Origin: Trueperaceae bacterium
GTDB taxonomy: Bacteria > Deinococcota > Deinococci > Deinococcales > Trueperaceae
Direction of reading: 5' to 3'
Assembly (NCBI GenBank): GCA_011390675.1
Contig: JAABRX010000008.1
Location: forward strand, 1 to 47,636
DNA length: 47,636 nt
This document shows, one piece after another, positions 8,673-17,056 of the stretch (position 1 is its first letter; the number at the start of each line of letters is the position of its first letter). The notes beneath the pieces are model-generated. The model was not told where the DNA came from, made no database searches, and was given only the letters and a program-made list of their open reading frames with translations. A program made the translations under genes and the position numbers.

Positions 8673-9809
8673 TCACCGGCGCGCCCGGGCGGTCAACAGC
8701 GCCACGCCCAGCCCCCCGAGCACCACGTTCGCCGCCCACGGCCCGGCCCACGGCGCCAACACCCCCGAGAGCGAGAGCAGCTGCCCGAACGTGTAGAGCA
8801 GGTACCAGGCGAGCGTCACGACGAGCGCCAGACCGAACGCGACCGAGCGCGAGCGCGCGAAGGTGATCGACAACGGCACCGCGACGAGGAGCAGCACCAC
8901 GTTCGACACCGGCTCCGCGATCTTCCGATGGAACAGTACCGAAGCCTCCCGCCGCTCGCTCGCCGACCGCTGCGCGTCGTTCGCATCGGCGTAGAGCCGC
9001 GACACCGAGCGCGCGTCCTCGAACCCGCCGTTGCTGAACCGCGCGATCAGTTCCCCCTCGTCCACGCCGGTCGACAGGACGAGCGGCGCCTCCTCGCCCG
9101 AGCCCCGCGCGTCGACCCGCACGAGCGCCCGCAGGACGTCGCCCGCTTCGGCGGCGCCGTCCGCGCCCGTGGGTCCGTCGAGGGCACCGAGGTCGAAGCG
9201 CTGCGTCCGGTGGTCGAACAGCACCAGGTCCTGCCCATCGAAGACCGCTCGCTCCGCGCGCACGAGGGTGTAGACGTCGCCGTCCCAGCGCTCGACCCGC
9301 AGATCGCCCATGGTGCCGTCGCGGTCGACGGTGCCGAAGCGCAGGGTGAACCCCTCCACGGGGATCCGTTGCGCGGCGAGCCGGAAGAGCCCGGTGCGCC
9401 CCGCGGTCAAGCGCCAGTACACATCGGCCACGGCGGCGTTCGCGCGCGGCACCACCCACTCGTTGAAGGCGAGCGCGCCCGCGCCCGTGGCGACGCCCAC
9501 CAGGACGAAGACGGTCGCGGTGCGCGCCACCGCGATGCCGCCGGCCTGCACGGCCGTGAGCTCGTGCTCGGTCGCGAGGCGCCCGAACGCCAGCAGGACG
9601 GCCAACACCAGCGCGACGGGCGCGGTCTGCACCAGCGCCTGCGGCAGCAGCACGAGGAGCCACAGCGCGAGGTCGCCGAACGGGGTCCCGACGATCCACT
9701 GCAGCCTCGGCAGCGTCGCGCTGACCACCGCGAGGCCGGCGTAGAGCACGAGGCCGAAGACGAACGGCGGCAGCGCCTCGCGCAGAAGGTAGCGATCGAT
9801 GCGGGTCAC
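8673..9809 (-). CDS. LptF/LptG-family permease (YjgP/YjgQ)
   Basis: Inner-membrane permease of the lipopolysaccharide-type export system, which works with LptB ATPase, LptC and LptA. The 378 residues show the family layout: three N-terminal membrane segments (about 12-32, 48-70 and 93-115), a periplasmic beta-rich domain of roughly 150 residues, and three C-terminal membrane segments from about 290. The start MTRIDRYLLREALPPF and the region EPVSNVVLLLVAVPLSI are typical. The GTG at 9809 has AGGA five bases upstream. It lies 38 bases after the LptD-like gene in the same direction. Only one such permease is in the window, whereas the system usually needs two or a homodimer. Confidence 0.9.
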   Translation of the reverse strand: MTRIDRYLLREALPPFVFGLVLYAGLAVVSATLPRLQWIVGTPFGDLALWLLVLLPQALVQTAPVALVLAVLLAFGRLATEHELTAVQAGGIAVARTATVFVLVGVATGAGALAFNEWVVPRANAAVADVYWRLTAGRTGLFRLAAQRIPVEGFTLRFGTVDRDGTMGDLRVERWDGDVYTLVRAERAVFDGQDLVLFDHRTQRFDLGALDGPTGADGAAEAGDVLRALVRVDARGSGEEAPLVLSTGVDEGELIARFSNGGFEDARSVSRLYADANDAQRSASERREASVLFHRKIAEPVSNVVLLLVAVPLSITFARSRSVAFGLALVVTLAWYLLYTFGQLLSLSGVLAPWAGPWAANVVLGGLGVALLTARARR

Positions 9810-9846
9810 GGCGTCCTCATGGCCGGAGGCATCGTACCGCGCACGC

Positions 9847-11847
9847 TCAACGCGTCCCGGGGACGGCGGTCAGCCGCTCGGGATCGAGCGGACGCACCGG
9901 CAGCAGCAGCGCGAAGTGGGTGGTCGCCCCGTCGACCGAGTCGCTCCGGTACCCGACCTCCACCGTCCCGCAACAGGTACGCCAGGCCACGTCCAGTCCG
10001 TGGCCGCGCAGCCAAGGGCCGGCGCCGCCGGCGAACGCGAGCACGTCCACCGCTAGGTAGGGCCGCAAGGTCCACGCCGGCGACGCATCGAACGGCACCG
10101 CCGCGAACACCGTCAGGTCCCGCCACACGCCGCCCGGTTCGAGGCCGACGGTCGTCCGCACCCCCACCTCGGTGCGTTCGCGAGACCAGGTCGCGCGCAC
10201 CGTCGCGAACGCGTCGCGGCGAGGGCGCGGATCGACGCGCCCAGCGAGGGCCAGATCGACGGCGACGCCGAGCGACGCCTCCCCCGTGGGCACCGTGGCG
10301 CGCACGCGGACCGTCAGGTCCTCGACGCCGAGGCGCCGGCCGGCGCGCGCCGCGTCGGCGTCCCACCGGTACCGGAGCGTCGCGCTCGCCTCGAGCGCGA
10401 CGTCGGCCGCGAGCGTGCCGCTCCACCGAGCGACCAGGTCGCTGCGCTGCTCCGCGGCCTCCCGATCGACGCGCGCGGAGAACGGCGAGCCACCGCCTAC
10501 CCAGCGGGCGACGTGCGCCGCGTCGACGCGGACGTCGCCCGCCCGCACCGCGAGCGTGGGCCGCACCGACGCCCAGGTCTGCTGGGCGTCGAGCCCGGGG
10601 TACGCGGTGGCGGCGAAGGCGAGCTCGAGTCCGGGCACGACCGTGCCCGCCGGCGCCGTCCAGCCGACGCGGGCGTCGACGCCCACGCGCGGTCCGGCCA
10701 CCTCCCGGTTCGCGAGCGTCTGGCCGGTCAGCGCCGTCCACGCCCCGAACTCCGCCGAGCCCCGACCCCAGATGCCGGTGCTCGACGCGGCATGCGCCGC
10801 GCGGAGGCTGGCGTCGCGGACGGGTTCCTCGATCGCGCCCGCCTCGAAGCGCTGGGCGGCTTCGACCCGCCAACCTGCACCCAACGCGGTCTCGGAGCGC
10901 AGGACCACGCTCAACCGATCGCTCGCCCCGCTCCACGCGAGGCTCACGCCCGGATCCCGCGCCTCGAGGCCGAAGCCCCCGCGCGCCGGTTGGCTCGCGT
11001 CTCCGCCGGTCCAGGACGCCGACAAGCGGGCGCCCTCCGCGACCTCGCGCGACAGGAGCGCGATCCGCCAGGCGCCGTCGCGATCCGGATCCGGTCCGAT
11101 CGCGATCGGCAGCGCCAGGTCCGCCACCGATGCGGCGTCCAGCACGAGCGCTTCGCCCAACGGCCAGCGCACCGCGCCGGCGATGATCGTGCCCCCTTCG
11201 ACGAGCGCGGACGCCTCGTCGGCCAGGTCGAGCCGAACGCGCACGGCGTCGATGCGCACCGGTGCCTCTTCGGGCGGGCAGTCGCAACTGGCCACGCGCG
11301 CGCCCTCCGCGACCAACACGTCGCCGTCGAGGGACGCGCTCACGGCGTCGAGGCGCAACGACGCCGTCACGAGGCGAAGCCCGGCGGCCACGAGCACCCC
11401 GCTGGCGAACTCGAGCCGCATGGTGTCGGCGAGGCCGACCGCGTCGGCGCCGACGATCGTGACCTCCGCGAGCTCCGCCCAACCCGGTCCTCCGCGCAGC
11501 GCCGCGGCATCGAGCGTCCACCCGGGGACCTCGACCCGCACGCCCGTCGCCTCGAGCGTCACCGGTCCGCCGAACCCCGCGACCTCGAGCCGCTCCGTTC
11601 GGAAGACCACGTCCGATCCCGCGACCGCCAGGCACACCCGGCCACCGAACGTTGCCGCGTCGCGGACGCGGTCGGTGGCGAGCTCGTCGAACACCACCCG
11701 CCCGACCCCCTCGACGGTGAGGGCGCCGCCGCCCGCGACCGGCAGGCACTCGGGACCCTGCGGCACGGGGTCGTCGACCGCGTGCCCGACGCCGATCGCG
11801 AGCAGGACCGTCGTCGCCAACGCACCCCAGCGGCCGCAGCGTCTCAC
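9847..11847 (-). CDS. LptD/OstA-like outer-membrane protein
   Basis: Probable beta-barrel outer-membrane protein of 666 residues, distantly like LptD, which inserts lipopolysaccharide in the outer leaflet. After a signal-like N-terminus (LATTVLLAIGVGHA) comes a beta-repeat region with SCDCPPEEAP, matching the Cys-containing element of LptD, and then a long strand-rich barrel rich in alternating aromatic residues. The C-terminal RTCCGTVEVGYRSDS resembles the LptD segment with adjacent cysteines. Here they are Cys188/Cys190 and Cys625/Cys626, so the disulfide-bonded plan of LptD may be kept. The GTG start overlaps the LptA-like stop as GTGA. Family assignment rests on these motifs and on the lptF/G neighbour; overall similarity seems low. 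Confidence 0.75.
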   Translation of the reverse strand: MRRCGRWGALATTVLLAIGVGHAVDDPVPQGPECLPVAGGGALTVEGVGRVVFDELATDRVRDAATFGGRVCLAVAGSDVVFRTERLEVAGFGGPVTLEATGVRVEVPGWTLDAAALRGGPGWAELAEVTIVGADAVGLADTMRLEFASGVLVAAGLRLVTASLRLDAVSASLDGDVLVAEGARVASCDCPPEEAPVRIDAVRVRLDLADEASALVEGGTIIAGAVRWPLGEALVLDAASVADLALPIAIGPDPDRDGAWRIALLSREVAEGARLSASWTGGDASQPARGGFGLEARDPGVSLAWSGASDRLSVVLRSETALGAGWRVEAAQRFEAGAIEEPVRDASLRAAHAASSTGIWGRGSAEFGAWTALTGQTLANREVAGPRVGVDARVGWTAPAGTVVPGLELAFAATAYPGLDAQQTWASVRPTLAVRAGDVRVDAAHVARWVGGGSPFSARVDREAAEQRSDLVARWSGTLAADVALEASATLRYRWDADAARAGRRLGVEDLTVRVRATVPTGEASLGVAVDLALAGRVDPRPRRDAFATVRATWSRERTEVGVRTTVGLEPGGVWRDLTVFAAVPFDASPAWTLRPYLAVDVLAFAGGAGPWLRGHGLDVAWRTCCGTVEVGYRSDSVDGATTHFALLLPVRPLDPERLTAVPGTR

Positions 11848-12557
11848 GGACCGGCGGGAGCAGCGACATCGACGACCGCCGCGACCGAGGCGATGCGCTC
11901 GACGAGGTCGTCCTCGACGTCGGTGCGCGCGTCGTACCCGGCCGCGTCGTCCACGGTGATCGGATCGAGCTGCAGGCGGGCGCCGACGCCCCCTTCCAAG
12001 ACGAACGGTCCGTCCGCGTACCGGTAGGGGCCGTCCAGGACCAAGCGGCCATCGGCGACGTCGATCCAGACGGCGGCTGCGGTCGCGTCGGGAAGGTCGG
12101 CGACCACCCCCCCGGCGAGCCAGGCCAGCCCCGCCGGACCGTCGAGCCCGAGGTACTCCGCCCGCGCGCGGATGCCCGGGCGCTCGAACTCGAGGTCGCC
12201 CTCGGCGCGCACGCGCCCGCTCGCCAGGTCGATGACGACCCGAGCGGCGCGCACACGGCCGAGGGCCCCGTCGATCGTGGCGTCTCGGGCCTCCAGCGAC
12301 GCGCCGTCGATGTAAGCGATCCACCCGGCGGTCATGCGCACGCCGCTCGCGCGATCCGTGACCTCGCCGCCCTCCTCGAGCACGGTTCGGCCGGACGCGA
12401 GGTCGAAGCGCTGAGCCCCGTACGCGACGACGGTCAGCTCGGCCACGGGCGCTTGCGCCCCCGCGAACGGCAGCGTCGGCGCGGCGAGCGCCAGCACCGC
12501 GAGCAACCACACGAAGCGCGTCCGAACCGCGCACAGGAACGTCGGAGGACGCAGCAT
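11844..12557 (-). CDS. LptA/OstA-like periplasmic protein
   Basis: Secreted beta-strand protein of 237 residues, probably the periplasmic bridge of the Lpt-like system. It has a signal peptide (Arg-rich start, FVWLLAVLALAAPTLPFAGA, cleavage after AQA). Next come OstA-type repeats such as YGAQRFDLASGRTVLEEGGEV, VVIDLASGRVRAEGDLEFERPG and IDVADGRLVLDG, the alternating pattern of the beta-jellyroll in LptA and the LptD N-domain. The ATG at 12557 is chosen because it starts a signal peptide and TACCCT lies six bases upstream; a longer in-frame start at 12608 lies upstream of that box. It is coupled to the LptD-like gene. It could instead be regarded as LptC-like, or as a split-off LptD N-domain. 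Confidence 0.72.
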   Translation of the reverse strand: MLRPPTFLCAVRTRFVWLLAVLALAAPTLPFAGAQAPVAELTVVAYGAQRFDLASGRTVLEEGGEVTDRASGVRMTAGWIAYIDGASLEARDATIDGALGRVRAARVVIDLASGRVRAEGDLEFERPGIRARAEYLGLDGPAGLAWLAGGVVADLPDATAAAVWIDVADGRLVLDGPYRYADGPFVLEGGVGARLQLDPITVDDAAGYDARTDVEDDLVERIASVAAVVDVAAPAGP

Positions 12558-12563
12558 GCGCCC

Positions 12564-12569
12564 AGGGTA
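12564..12569 (-). promoter_or_regulatory. -10 box TACCCT for the lpt-like operon, leaderless type
   Basis: TACCCT on the reverse strand ends six bases before ATG 12557, with no Shine-Dalgarno between. It suggests the LptA-like, LptD-like and LptF/G genes can be transcribed separately from the M16 peptidase genes. Confidence 0.55.
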
Positions 12570-12615
12570 CCGGGCGCACCATGAGCGCGGAAGCCGAGGC
12601 ACCTTCACCGGTCGC

Positions 12616-13842
12616 TCAGAGCGACGGCCGGAGCGCGTAGCGGAAGCGGGCGGCGAAGGGCCGCGTCTCGAGCAGCGCCCGGCCGGCCTCGATCGGCGTG
12701 GCCAGCACGCGCGCGACCGTCTCGGCGGCGGCTTCGACCTCGCGCCGGTCCAACCACGCGTCGCCGAGACCGGTCAAGCGGCCCATCGGGGTCTCGGCCC
12801 GCAGCGTCAGCCCGGTGGCGAAGCCGCGCTGAGCCCGTGCCCACTCCTCCTCCGTCGGACCCTCGCGTTCGAACCGATCGAGGACCGCGTCGAAGGCCTC
12901 CGCGACGCGGTCGAGCGAGGCGTCGTCGGTGCTCGCGTACGCCTGGAAGGTGCCCGCTCCATCCGCGGCGTCGTACCAGAGCGCGGCGTCCTCGACCCAT
13001 CCGGGTTCGACCAGCGCCCAGAAGAGCCGCCCGTTGTCCTCGTCCCCGAGCACCCGCGCGAGCAGGGCCGCCGCGATGCGCTCCGGGTCCTGGGCCGAAG
13101 GGGCGGGGGCGTGGTACGTCAGGTGCGCTCGGGCGACCCCCTCGACCCGATCCTCCTCCACGCCGCGGCGCGGGGCCAGCGTCGGGTACGCCCGCGGCGC
13201 CCCCGCCGGTCGCCAGTCCTCGGTGGCGCGTGCGACGCGCTCGACGAGCAGCGGCCAGTCGTAGGCGCCGGTCGCGACCACCACGACCTTGTCGGCCGCG
13301 TACCGCTCGGCGTGGTACGCGCGCACCCGGTCCGCCGTCAACGCACCCACCGACCCGGCCGTGCCGAGGATCGAGGCGCCCAGCGGATGGCCCGCGAAGA
13401 ACCGCTCCGAGGCCTTCTCGAAGGCGCGGGACGCCGGCCGGTCGAAGTACATCGCGATCTCCTCCAACACCACCTTCCGCTCGACGTCCACGTCCTCCTC
13501 GGCGAGCGCCGGCCGCAGCAACGACAACACCAGGTCGGTGAGCGGCAGCGCGGCTTCCGGCAGGACCGCGCCGTAGTAGAAGGTGCGCTCGTGGCTGGTG
13601 AAGGCGTTGTAGCGGGCGCCGAGCGTGTCGAAGGCGCGGTTGAGCGCGACCGCGTCGCGCGTGCCGTCGCCCTTGAAGGCGAGGTGCTCGAGGAAGTGCG
13701 AGACCCCTGCCTCGGCCGGCGCCTCGTCGCGGGCGCCGGCGTCGACCATCGCGCCGACGGCCACCGAGCGCGCCGGCGAGCGCTCCCCGAGCACCTGCAG
13801 GCCGTTCGGGAGCACCATGTGATCGAACGTCGCGGCGCTCAC
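12616..13842 (-). CDS. M16-family zinc metallopeptidase, catalytic subunit
   Basis: Zinc protease of 408 residues of the pitrilysin / processing-peptidase type. The inverted zinc motif HFLEH is intact (His49, Glu52, His53) in GVSHFLEHLAFKGDGTRD, and the third-ligand segment ERKVVLEEI lies near 121-129. The second half contains the inactive partner lobe of this family. The GTG at 13842 overlaps the stop of the preceding M16 gene as GTGA; a later ATG gives MVLPNGLQV, also a plausible start. The paired gene lacks the zinc motif, so the two should form an alpha/beta-type heterodimer with this as the active chain. Substrates are unknown; the lack of a signal peptide suggests the cytoplasm. Confidence 0.92.
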   Translation of the reverse strand: MSAATFDHMVLPNGLQVLGERSPARSVAVGAMVDAGARDEAPAEAGVSHFLEHLAFKGDGTRDAVALNRAFDTLGARYNAFTSHERTFYYGAVLPEAALPLTDLVLSLLRPALAEEDVDVERKVVLEEIAMYFDRPASRAFEKASERFFAGHPLGASILGTAGSVGALTADRVRAYHAERYAADKVVVVATGAYDWPLLVERVARATEDWRPAGAPRAYPTLAPRRGVEEDRVEGVARAHLTYHAPAPSAQDPERIAAALLARVLGDEDNGRLFWALVEPGWVEDAALWYDAADGAGTFQAYASTDDASLDRVAEAFDAVLDRFEREGPTEEEWARAQRGFATGLTLRAETPMGRLTGLGDAWLDRREVEAAAETVARVLATPIEAGRALLETRPFAARFRYALRPSL

Positions 13843-15089
13843 GCGACCGCCTCCCACACCCGGGGCACGGGGCCCGAGGTGACGATCGTGGGCTCGAGGC
13901 CGGGGCGCGCCGCCAGGAAGGCGTTCACCGCGCCCAGGTCGGTTCCCGCCACGGCGGCCTCGACCTCGCGCAGCGGCCGGGGCCGACCGAAGGCCTCGAC
14001 GTCCGCCGCGAGCCGAGAGGCGCGACCACCGCTCGATTCGGCCTGCATCACCAGGTTCGATCGCAGCAGCGTGCGCGCGCGCTCGAGCTCGTCCGCCTCG
14101 ACGCCGGAGCGCCACCGATCGAGCTCACGGACGACCACCTCCAGGGTCTCGGCCGCCCGCTCGGGGGTCGTGCTCGCGTACGTGAAGCGGTAGGCGTCGC
14201 CGCGCACGATGCGCACGCTCGATGCGACGGTGTACACGAGGCCGCGGCGCTCGCGGACCTCGGTCGGCAGCCGCGAGCCCATGGCCCCCGAGAGGACCGC
14301 CATCGCCAGGGCCTGTTCGGTCCAGCCGTCCGCACCGGGCGCGACGGCGTCGTCCGTGACCCCGATCTGCGTCTGGGCCCCGGGTCCGTCGACGTGCGTG
14401 CGGTGGGCCGGGCGGACGTCGGGCTTGGGGTGGGGACGGGTCGACCCGGACCATCCTTCGAAGGCGCGTCGAGCGACCTCCACGAGCCGGTCGGGGTCGC
14501 CGCCGCCGGCGAGCGCGAGGACCGCACCCGCGGGCCCGAGGCGCGCGCGGGCGTCGCCGCGAAGCGCCTCGGGCGTCAGCGCCTCGAGCTCGTCGCGGTC
14601 GCCGTACGCGCTGCGGCCGTGGGCGCTCGCGTAGCGCGCGCGCACGACCGACTCGCCGAGTCGCTGGGCCGGCGCGTCGTCGAGCCCTGCGAGCTCTTGC
14701 AGGGCGAGCGCGCGCGCGCCGTCGAACTCGGCGTCCGCCAGCGCAGGGGCGCGGACCGCGTCGGCGAGCAGCGACAGGACCTCGGCGACGTCCTGAGCCA
14801 GGAACGCCGCGCTCAGGGTGGCCGTCTCGCGCCCGCAGCCGCCGCCGCGGCGCACCCCGTACGCGTCGAAGGCGTCGGCCTGCTGGCGCGCGTCGCGACC
14901 GCCCGCGCCGCGCTGCATCCATTCGTGGAGCACCAGCGCCGCACCGCGCGCGCCGTCCGGGTCGCCGACGGTGCCGAACGGGAGCTGGAGCACCGCGGTG
15001 GCCGTCGCCAGCCACGGCATGGGTTCGACGACGACGCGCACCCCGTTCGGGAGGGTCACGTCGCGCAGGGGGGTCGGTTCTCGAGTCAT
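13839..15089 (-). CDS. M16-family peptidase homologue without the zinc motif (non-catalytic subunit)
   Basis: Protein of 416 residues related to the neighbouring protease but lacking HxxEH: the aligned segment reads LVLHEWMQRG, so zinc binding is not expected. The family arch LPNGVRVVVEPMP at the N-terminus, the central GAMGSRLPTEVRERRGLVYTV and the SSVRIVRGDAYRF segment are kept; the RGLVYTV region is the substrate-binding part in active M16 dimers. It therefore probably forms the binding half of a heterodimer with the next gene. The ATG at 15089 is preceded by TACGCT seven bases upstream and no ribosome site, a leaderless start. It is the first gene of the M16 pair and lies 55 bases after the SDR gene. 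Confidence 0.9.
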   Translation of the reverse strand: MTREPTPLRDVTLPNGVRVVVEPMPWLATATAVLQLPFGTVGDPDGARGAALVLHEWMQRGAGGRDARQQADAFDAYGVRRGGGCGRETATLSAAFLAQDVAEVLSLLADAVRAPALADAEFDGARALALQELAGLDDAPAQRLGESVVRARYASAHGRSAYGDRDELEALTPEALRGDARARLGPAGAVLALAGGGDPDRLVEVARRAFEGWSGSTRPHPKPDVRPAHRTHVDGPGAQTQIGVTDDAVAPGADGWTEQALAMAVLSGAMGSRLPTEVRERRGLVYTVASSVRIVRGDAYRFTYASTTPERAAETLEVVVRELDRWRSGVEADELERARTLLRSNLVMQAESSGGRASRLAADVEAFGRPRPLREVEAAVAGTDLGAVNAFLAARPGLEPTIVTSGPVPRVWEAVA

Positions 15090-15096
15090 GGCGGGG

Positions 15097-15102
15097 AGCG
15101 TA
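15097..15102 (-). promoter_or_regulatory. -10 box TACGCT for the M16 pair, leaderless type
   Basis: TACGCT on the reverse strand ends seven bases before ATG 15089. No Shine-Dalgarno is visible between. The in-frame upstream region reads as low-quality shadow sequence, supporting this start. Confidence 0.55.
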
Positions 15103-15144
15103 GCACCGCCCCCAGCGACGGCAAGTCGCGCTCCGGCGGGGCGA

Positions 15145-15843
15145 TCAGGCGGGGCGCACCTCGAGGTCGGGCACGGAGGCCGGCCGCGGGGTCTCCAGCG
15201 CCGCCCGCACCAGGCGGGCGACGTCGCTCGGCGCCACCAGCCCCTCGGCGTCGTACGCACGCCCCTCGGCGGCGAAGACCTCGCGCTGCATGGCGGTGTC
15301 CGTCCGCCCGGGATAGACGCTGGTCACGCGCACCCGGTGGTCGCGCTCCTCGGCCCGCAGCGCGTCCGCGAGCGCGCGGAGCGCGAACTTGGAGGCGGCG
15401 TAGGCGCCCCAGTGTTTGTTGGCCCGCAGGCCGGCGCCGGAGTTCAAGAACACGACGTCGCCGGGGCCTGCCCGCAGGGCAGGGAGCAGCAGCTGGGTGA
15501 GCTCGAGGGGCGCGCGCACGTTGATGCGCCAGAGCGCGTCGAGCTCGTCGATCGGCGCCTCGGCCAGCGGCCCCAACGCCACCCGACCGGCGGCGTGCAC
15601 GAGCGCGTGCACGGGCGCCGGACCCACGGCGGCCGCGAGGCGCGCGAGCGCCGCGCCGTCTTCGAGGTCGGCGACGTGCGCTTCGGCACCCGGCCCCGCG
15701 GACGCCACGACCGAATCCAGCCGCGCCGCGTCGCGCCCGACGGCGACGACGCGCCAACCGGCGGCGGCCAACTCCGCCACGATCGCCGCACCGATGCCGC
15801 TCGAACCGCCCGTGACGACCGCCCGGAGCTCGGCGCCGCTCAC
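15145..15843 (-). CDS. Short-chain dehydrogenase/reductase
   Basis: NAD(P)-dependent oxidoreductase of the classical SDR family, 232 residues. It has the cofactor motif TGGSSGIG at 11-18, HAAG in place of NNAG, the catalytic serine in NSGAGL and the YAASK catalytic pair, followed by the SVYPGRTDT motif that contacts the cofactor. The Arg near GRDAARLD after the second strand hints at NADP rather than NAD, by inference. GTG 15843 overlaps the trpC stop as GTGA. No substrate can be named; coupling to trpC does not imply a role in tryptophan synthesis. Confidence 0.92.
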   Translation of the reverse strand: MSGAELRAVVTGGSSGIGAAIVAELAAAGWRVVAVGRDAARLDSVVASAGPGAEAHVADLEDGAALARLAAAVGPAPVHALVHAAGRVALGPLAEAPIDELDALWRINVRAPLELTQLLLPALRAGPGDVVFLNSGAGLRANKHWGAYAASKFALRALADALRAEERDHRVRVTSVYPGRTDTAMQREVFAAEGRAYDAEGLVAPSDVARLVRAALETPRPASVPDLEVRPA

Positions 15844-16676
15844 GAGCCGTCCATCAAGCGCCGCAAGGCGGCGCCGGGGTCGGCCTGGCTCGCGAGGTGC
15901 GTGCCGACGAGCACCGCGTCCGCGACGCCACGAAGGGGCGCGACGTCGGCGGCGGCTCGGTAGCCGGACTCGGCGATCCAGACCGCGTCGGGCGCCTGCG
16001 CCCGACCGAGCGCGATCAGCCGCGGCGCGGTCGCCAGGTCGATGGCGAGGGTGGTCAGGTCGCGGTTGTTGACGCCGATCAGGTCGGCGCCGGCCCCGAG
16101 CGCGACGTCGAGCTCCGCCTCGTCGTGCACCTCGACCAGCGCGTCGAGCCCGAGCGCGCGCGCGTACCGGAGGTACGCCGACGTCGCGCGGCCGAGCACC
16201 GCGACGATCAGCAGGACCGCGCGCGCGCCGGCGACCGCCGCCTCCTCGACTTGCGCGGGGTGCACGACGAAGTCCTTGCGCAGCGCCGGCACCGGCACGG
16301 CGGCCGCGACGGCGGCCAGGTGCCCGAGCCGACCCCCGAACCGGTGGGGTTCGGTGAGCACCGAGACCGCGGCGGCCCCGGCCGTGGCGTACGCCCGAGC
16401 CGTGGCGAGCGGGTCGAGGTCGGCGATCGGCCCTTGCGACGGCGACGCGCGTTTGACCTCGGCGACCACGGCCGGCGCGGCGCCCACGCTGGCGCGGCCC
16501 GCGAGCGCGGCCCGCAAGCCGCCGGGCGCCGCGGGTCGGACCGGCTCGACCGGTCGATCCGGATCGGCGCCGCGGGCGGCGTCGCGGCCCCGGGCTCGGG
16601 CGATCTCCCCCAACACGCCCGGCACCTGCGCTAGGTCGGCAAGGGCGAGCGGCGGCGGCGCGACGTCAGTAGGCAT
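15840..16676 (-). CDS. trpC: Indole-3-glycerol-phosphate synthase
   Basis: Catalyses ring closure of carboxyphenylaminodeoxyribulose phosphate to indole-3-glycerol phosphate in tryptophan synthesis. The 278-residue TIM barrel shows AEVKRASPSQG (catalytic Lys), SVLTEPHRFGG, ALRKDFVV (catalytic Lys), LVEVHDEAEL, GVNNRDLTT, ESGY and the phosphate-binding VLVGTHL. All known catalytic positions appear kept. The ATG at 16676 lies inside the end of acyP, an 11-base overlap, so translation is probably coupled. No other trp gene is in the window, so the pathway genes are dispersed. The first 60 residues are rich in Ala, Pro and Arg, longer and less conserved than usual. Confidence 0.95.
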   Translation of the reverse strand: MPTDVAPPPLALADLAQVPGVLGEIARARGRDAARGADPDRPVEPVRPAAPGGLRAALAGRASVGAAPAVVAEVKRASPSQGPIADLDPLATARAYATAGAAAVSVLTEPHRFGGRLGHLAAVAAAVPVPALRKDFVVHPAQVEEAAVAGARAVLLIVAVLGRATSAYLRYARALGLDALVEVHDEAELDVALGAGADLIGVNNRDLTTLAIDLATAPRLIALGRAQAPDAVWIAESGYRAAADVAPLRGVADAVLVGTHLASQADPGAALRRLMDGS

Positions 16677-16962
16677 GGAAGCCGGTCAAGCCGACCGGTT
16701 CCGACCACGCCACGTCCAGACCGGCTACCGTGGCGTGCGCCGGACCGCGCCGCAGATGGACCATCAGATGCTCGAGGTCGAGCCGCGGACCCTCGGCGAC
16801 CACCTCGACGCGGCCGTCCGCCAGGTTCTCGACCTGACCGGCCAACCTCAGATCGAGCGCATGGCGCCGCACGAAGGCGCGGTACCCCACGCCTTGCACG
16901 CGACCGCGCACGAGCACGGTCGCACGAGCGGCGGCGGAGGGGATCTCGGCGAGCGGGGGCAT
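16666..16962 (-). CDS. acyP: Acylphosphatase
   Basis: Small enzyme of 98 residues that hydrolyses carboxyl-phosphate bonds such as acetyl phosphate. The family motif VRGRVQGVGYRAFVRRHA contains the phosphate-binding loop and catalytic Arg, and VENLADGRVEVVAEG contains the catalytic Asn; both are intact. ATG 16962 is chosen over ATG 16971 because the -10 box TACCAT at 16970-16975 overlaps the earlier ATG and would place the RNA start at or beside 16962. It is first in an acyP-trpC-SDR unit and divergent from tamB. Confidence 0.94.
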   Translation of the reverse strand: MPPLAEIPSAAARATVLVRGRVQGVGYRAFVRRHALDLRLAGQVENLADGRVEVVAEGPRLDLEHLMVHLRRGPAHATVAGLDVAWSEPVGLTGFHAY

Positions 16963-16969
16963 GGTCCCC

Positions 16970-16975
16970 ATGGTA
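16970..16975 (-). promoter_or_regulatory. -10 box TACCAT for acyP, leaderless type
   Basis: TACCAT on the reverse strand ends seven bases before ATG 16962 and contains part of the upstream in-frame ATG, which therefore should not be in the transcript. This decides the start of acyP. Confidence 0.5.
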
Positions 16976-16998
16976 CCCGGATGCTCATGCAGCGGTGG

Positions 16999-17004
16999 TA
17001 CCGT
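16999..17004 (+). promoter_or_regulatory. Possible -10 box TACCGT for tamB
   Basis: TACCGT fits TANNNT and would give a leader of about 47 bases before ATG 17057. No clear Shine-Dalgarno lies before that ATG, so promoter and start are both tentative. Confidence 0.3.
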
Positions 17005-17056
17005 GTCGACCAGGACGGCTTCGACGCGCGCTGCGTCGGCGTTCTGCCCCTCTTCG

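Noticed and set aside
13839-15260. Longer start for the first M16 gene at 15260
   Set aside because: The added residues are shadow-like (Arg/Trp/Pro-rich), overlap the SDR gene and lie upstream of the -10 box at 15097-15102.
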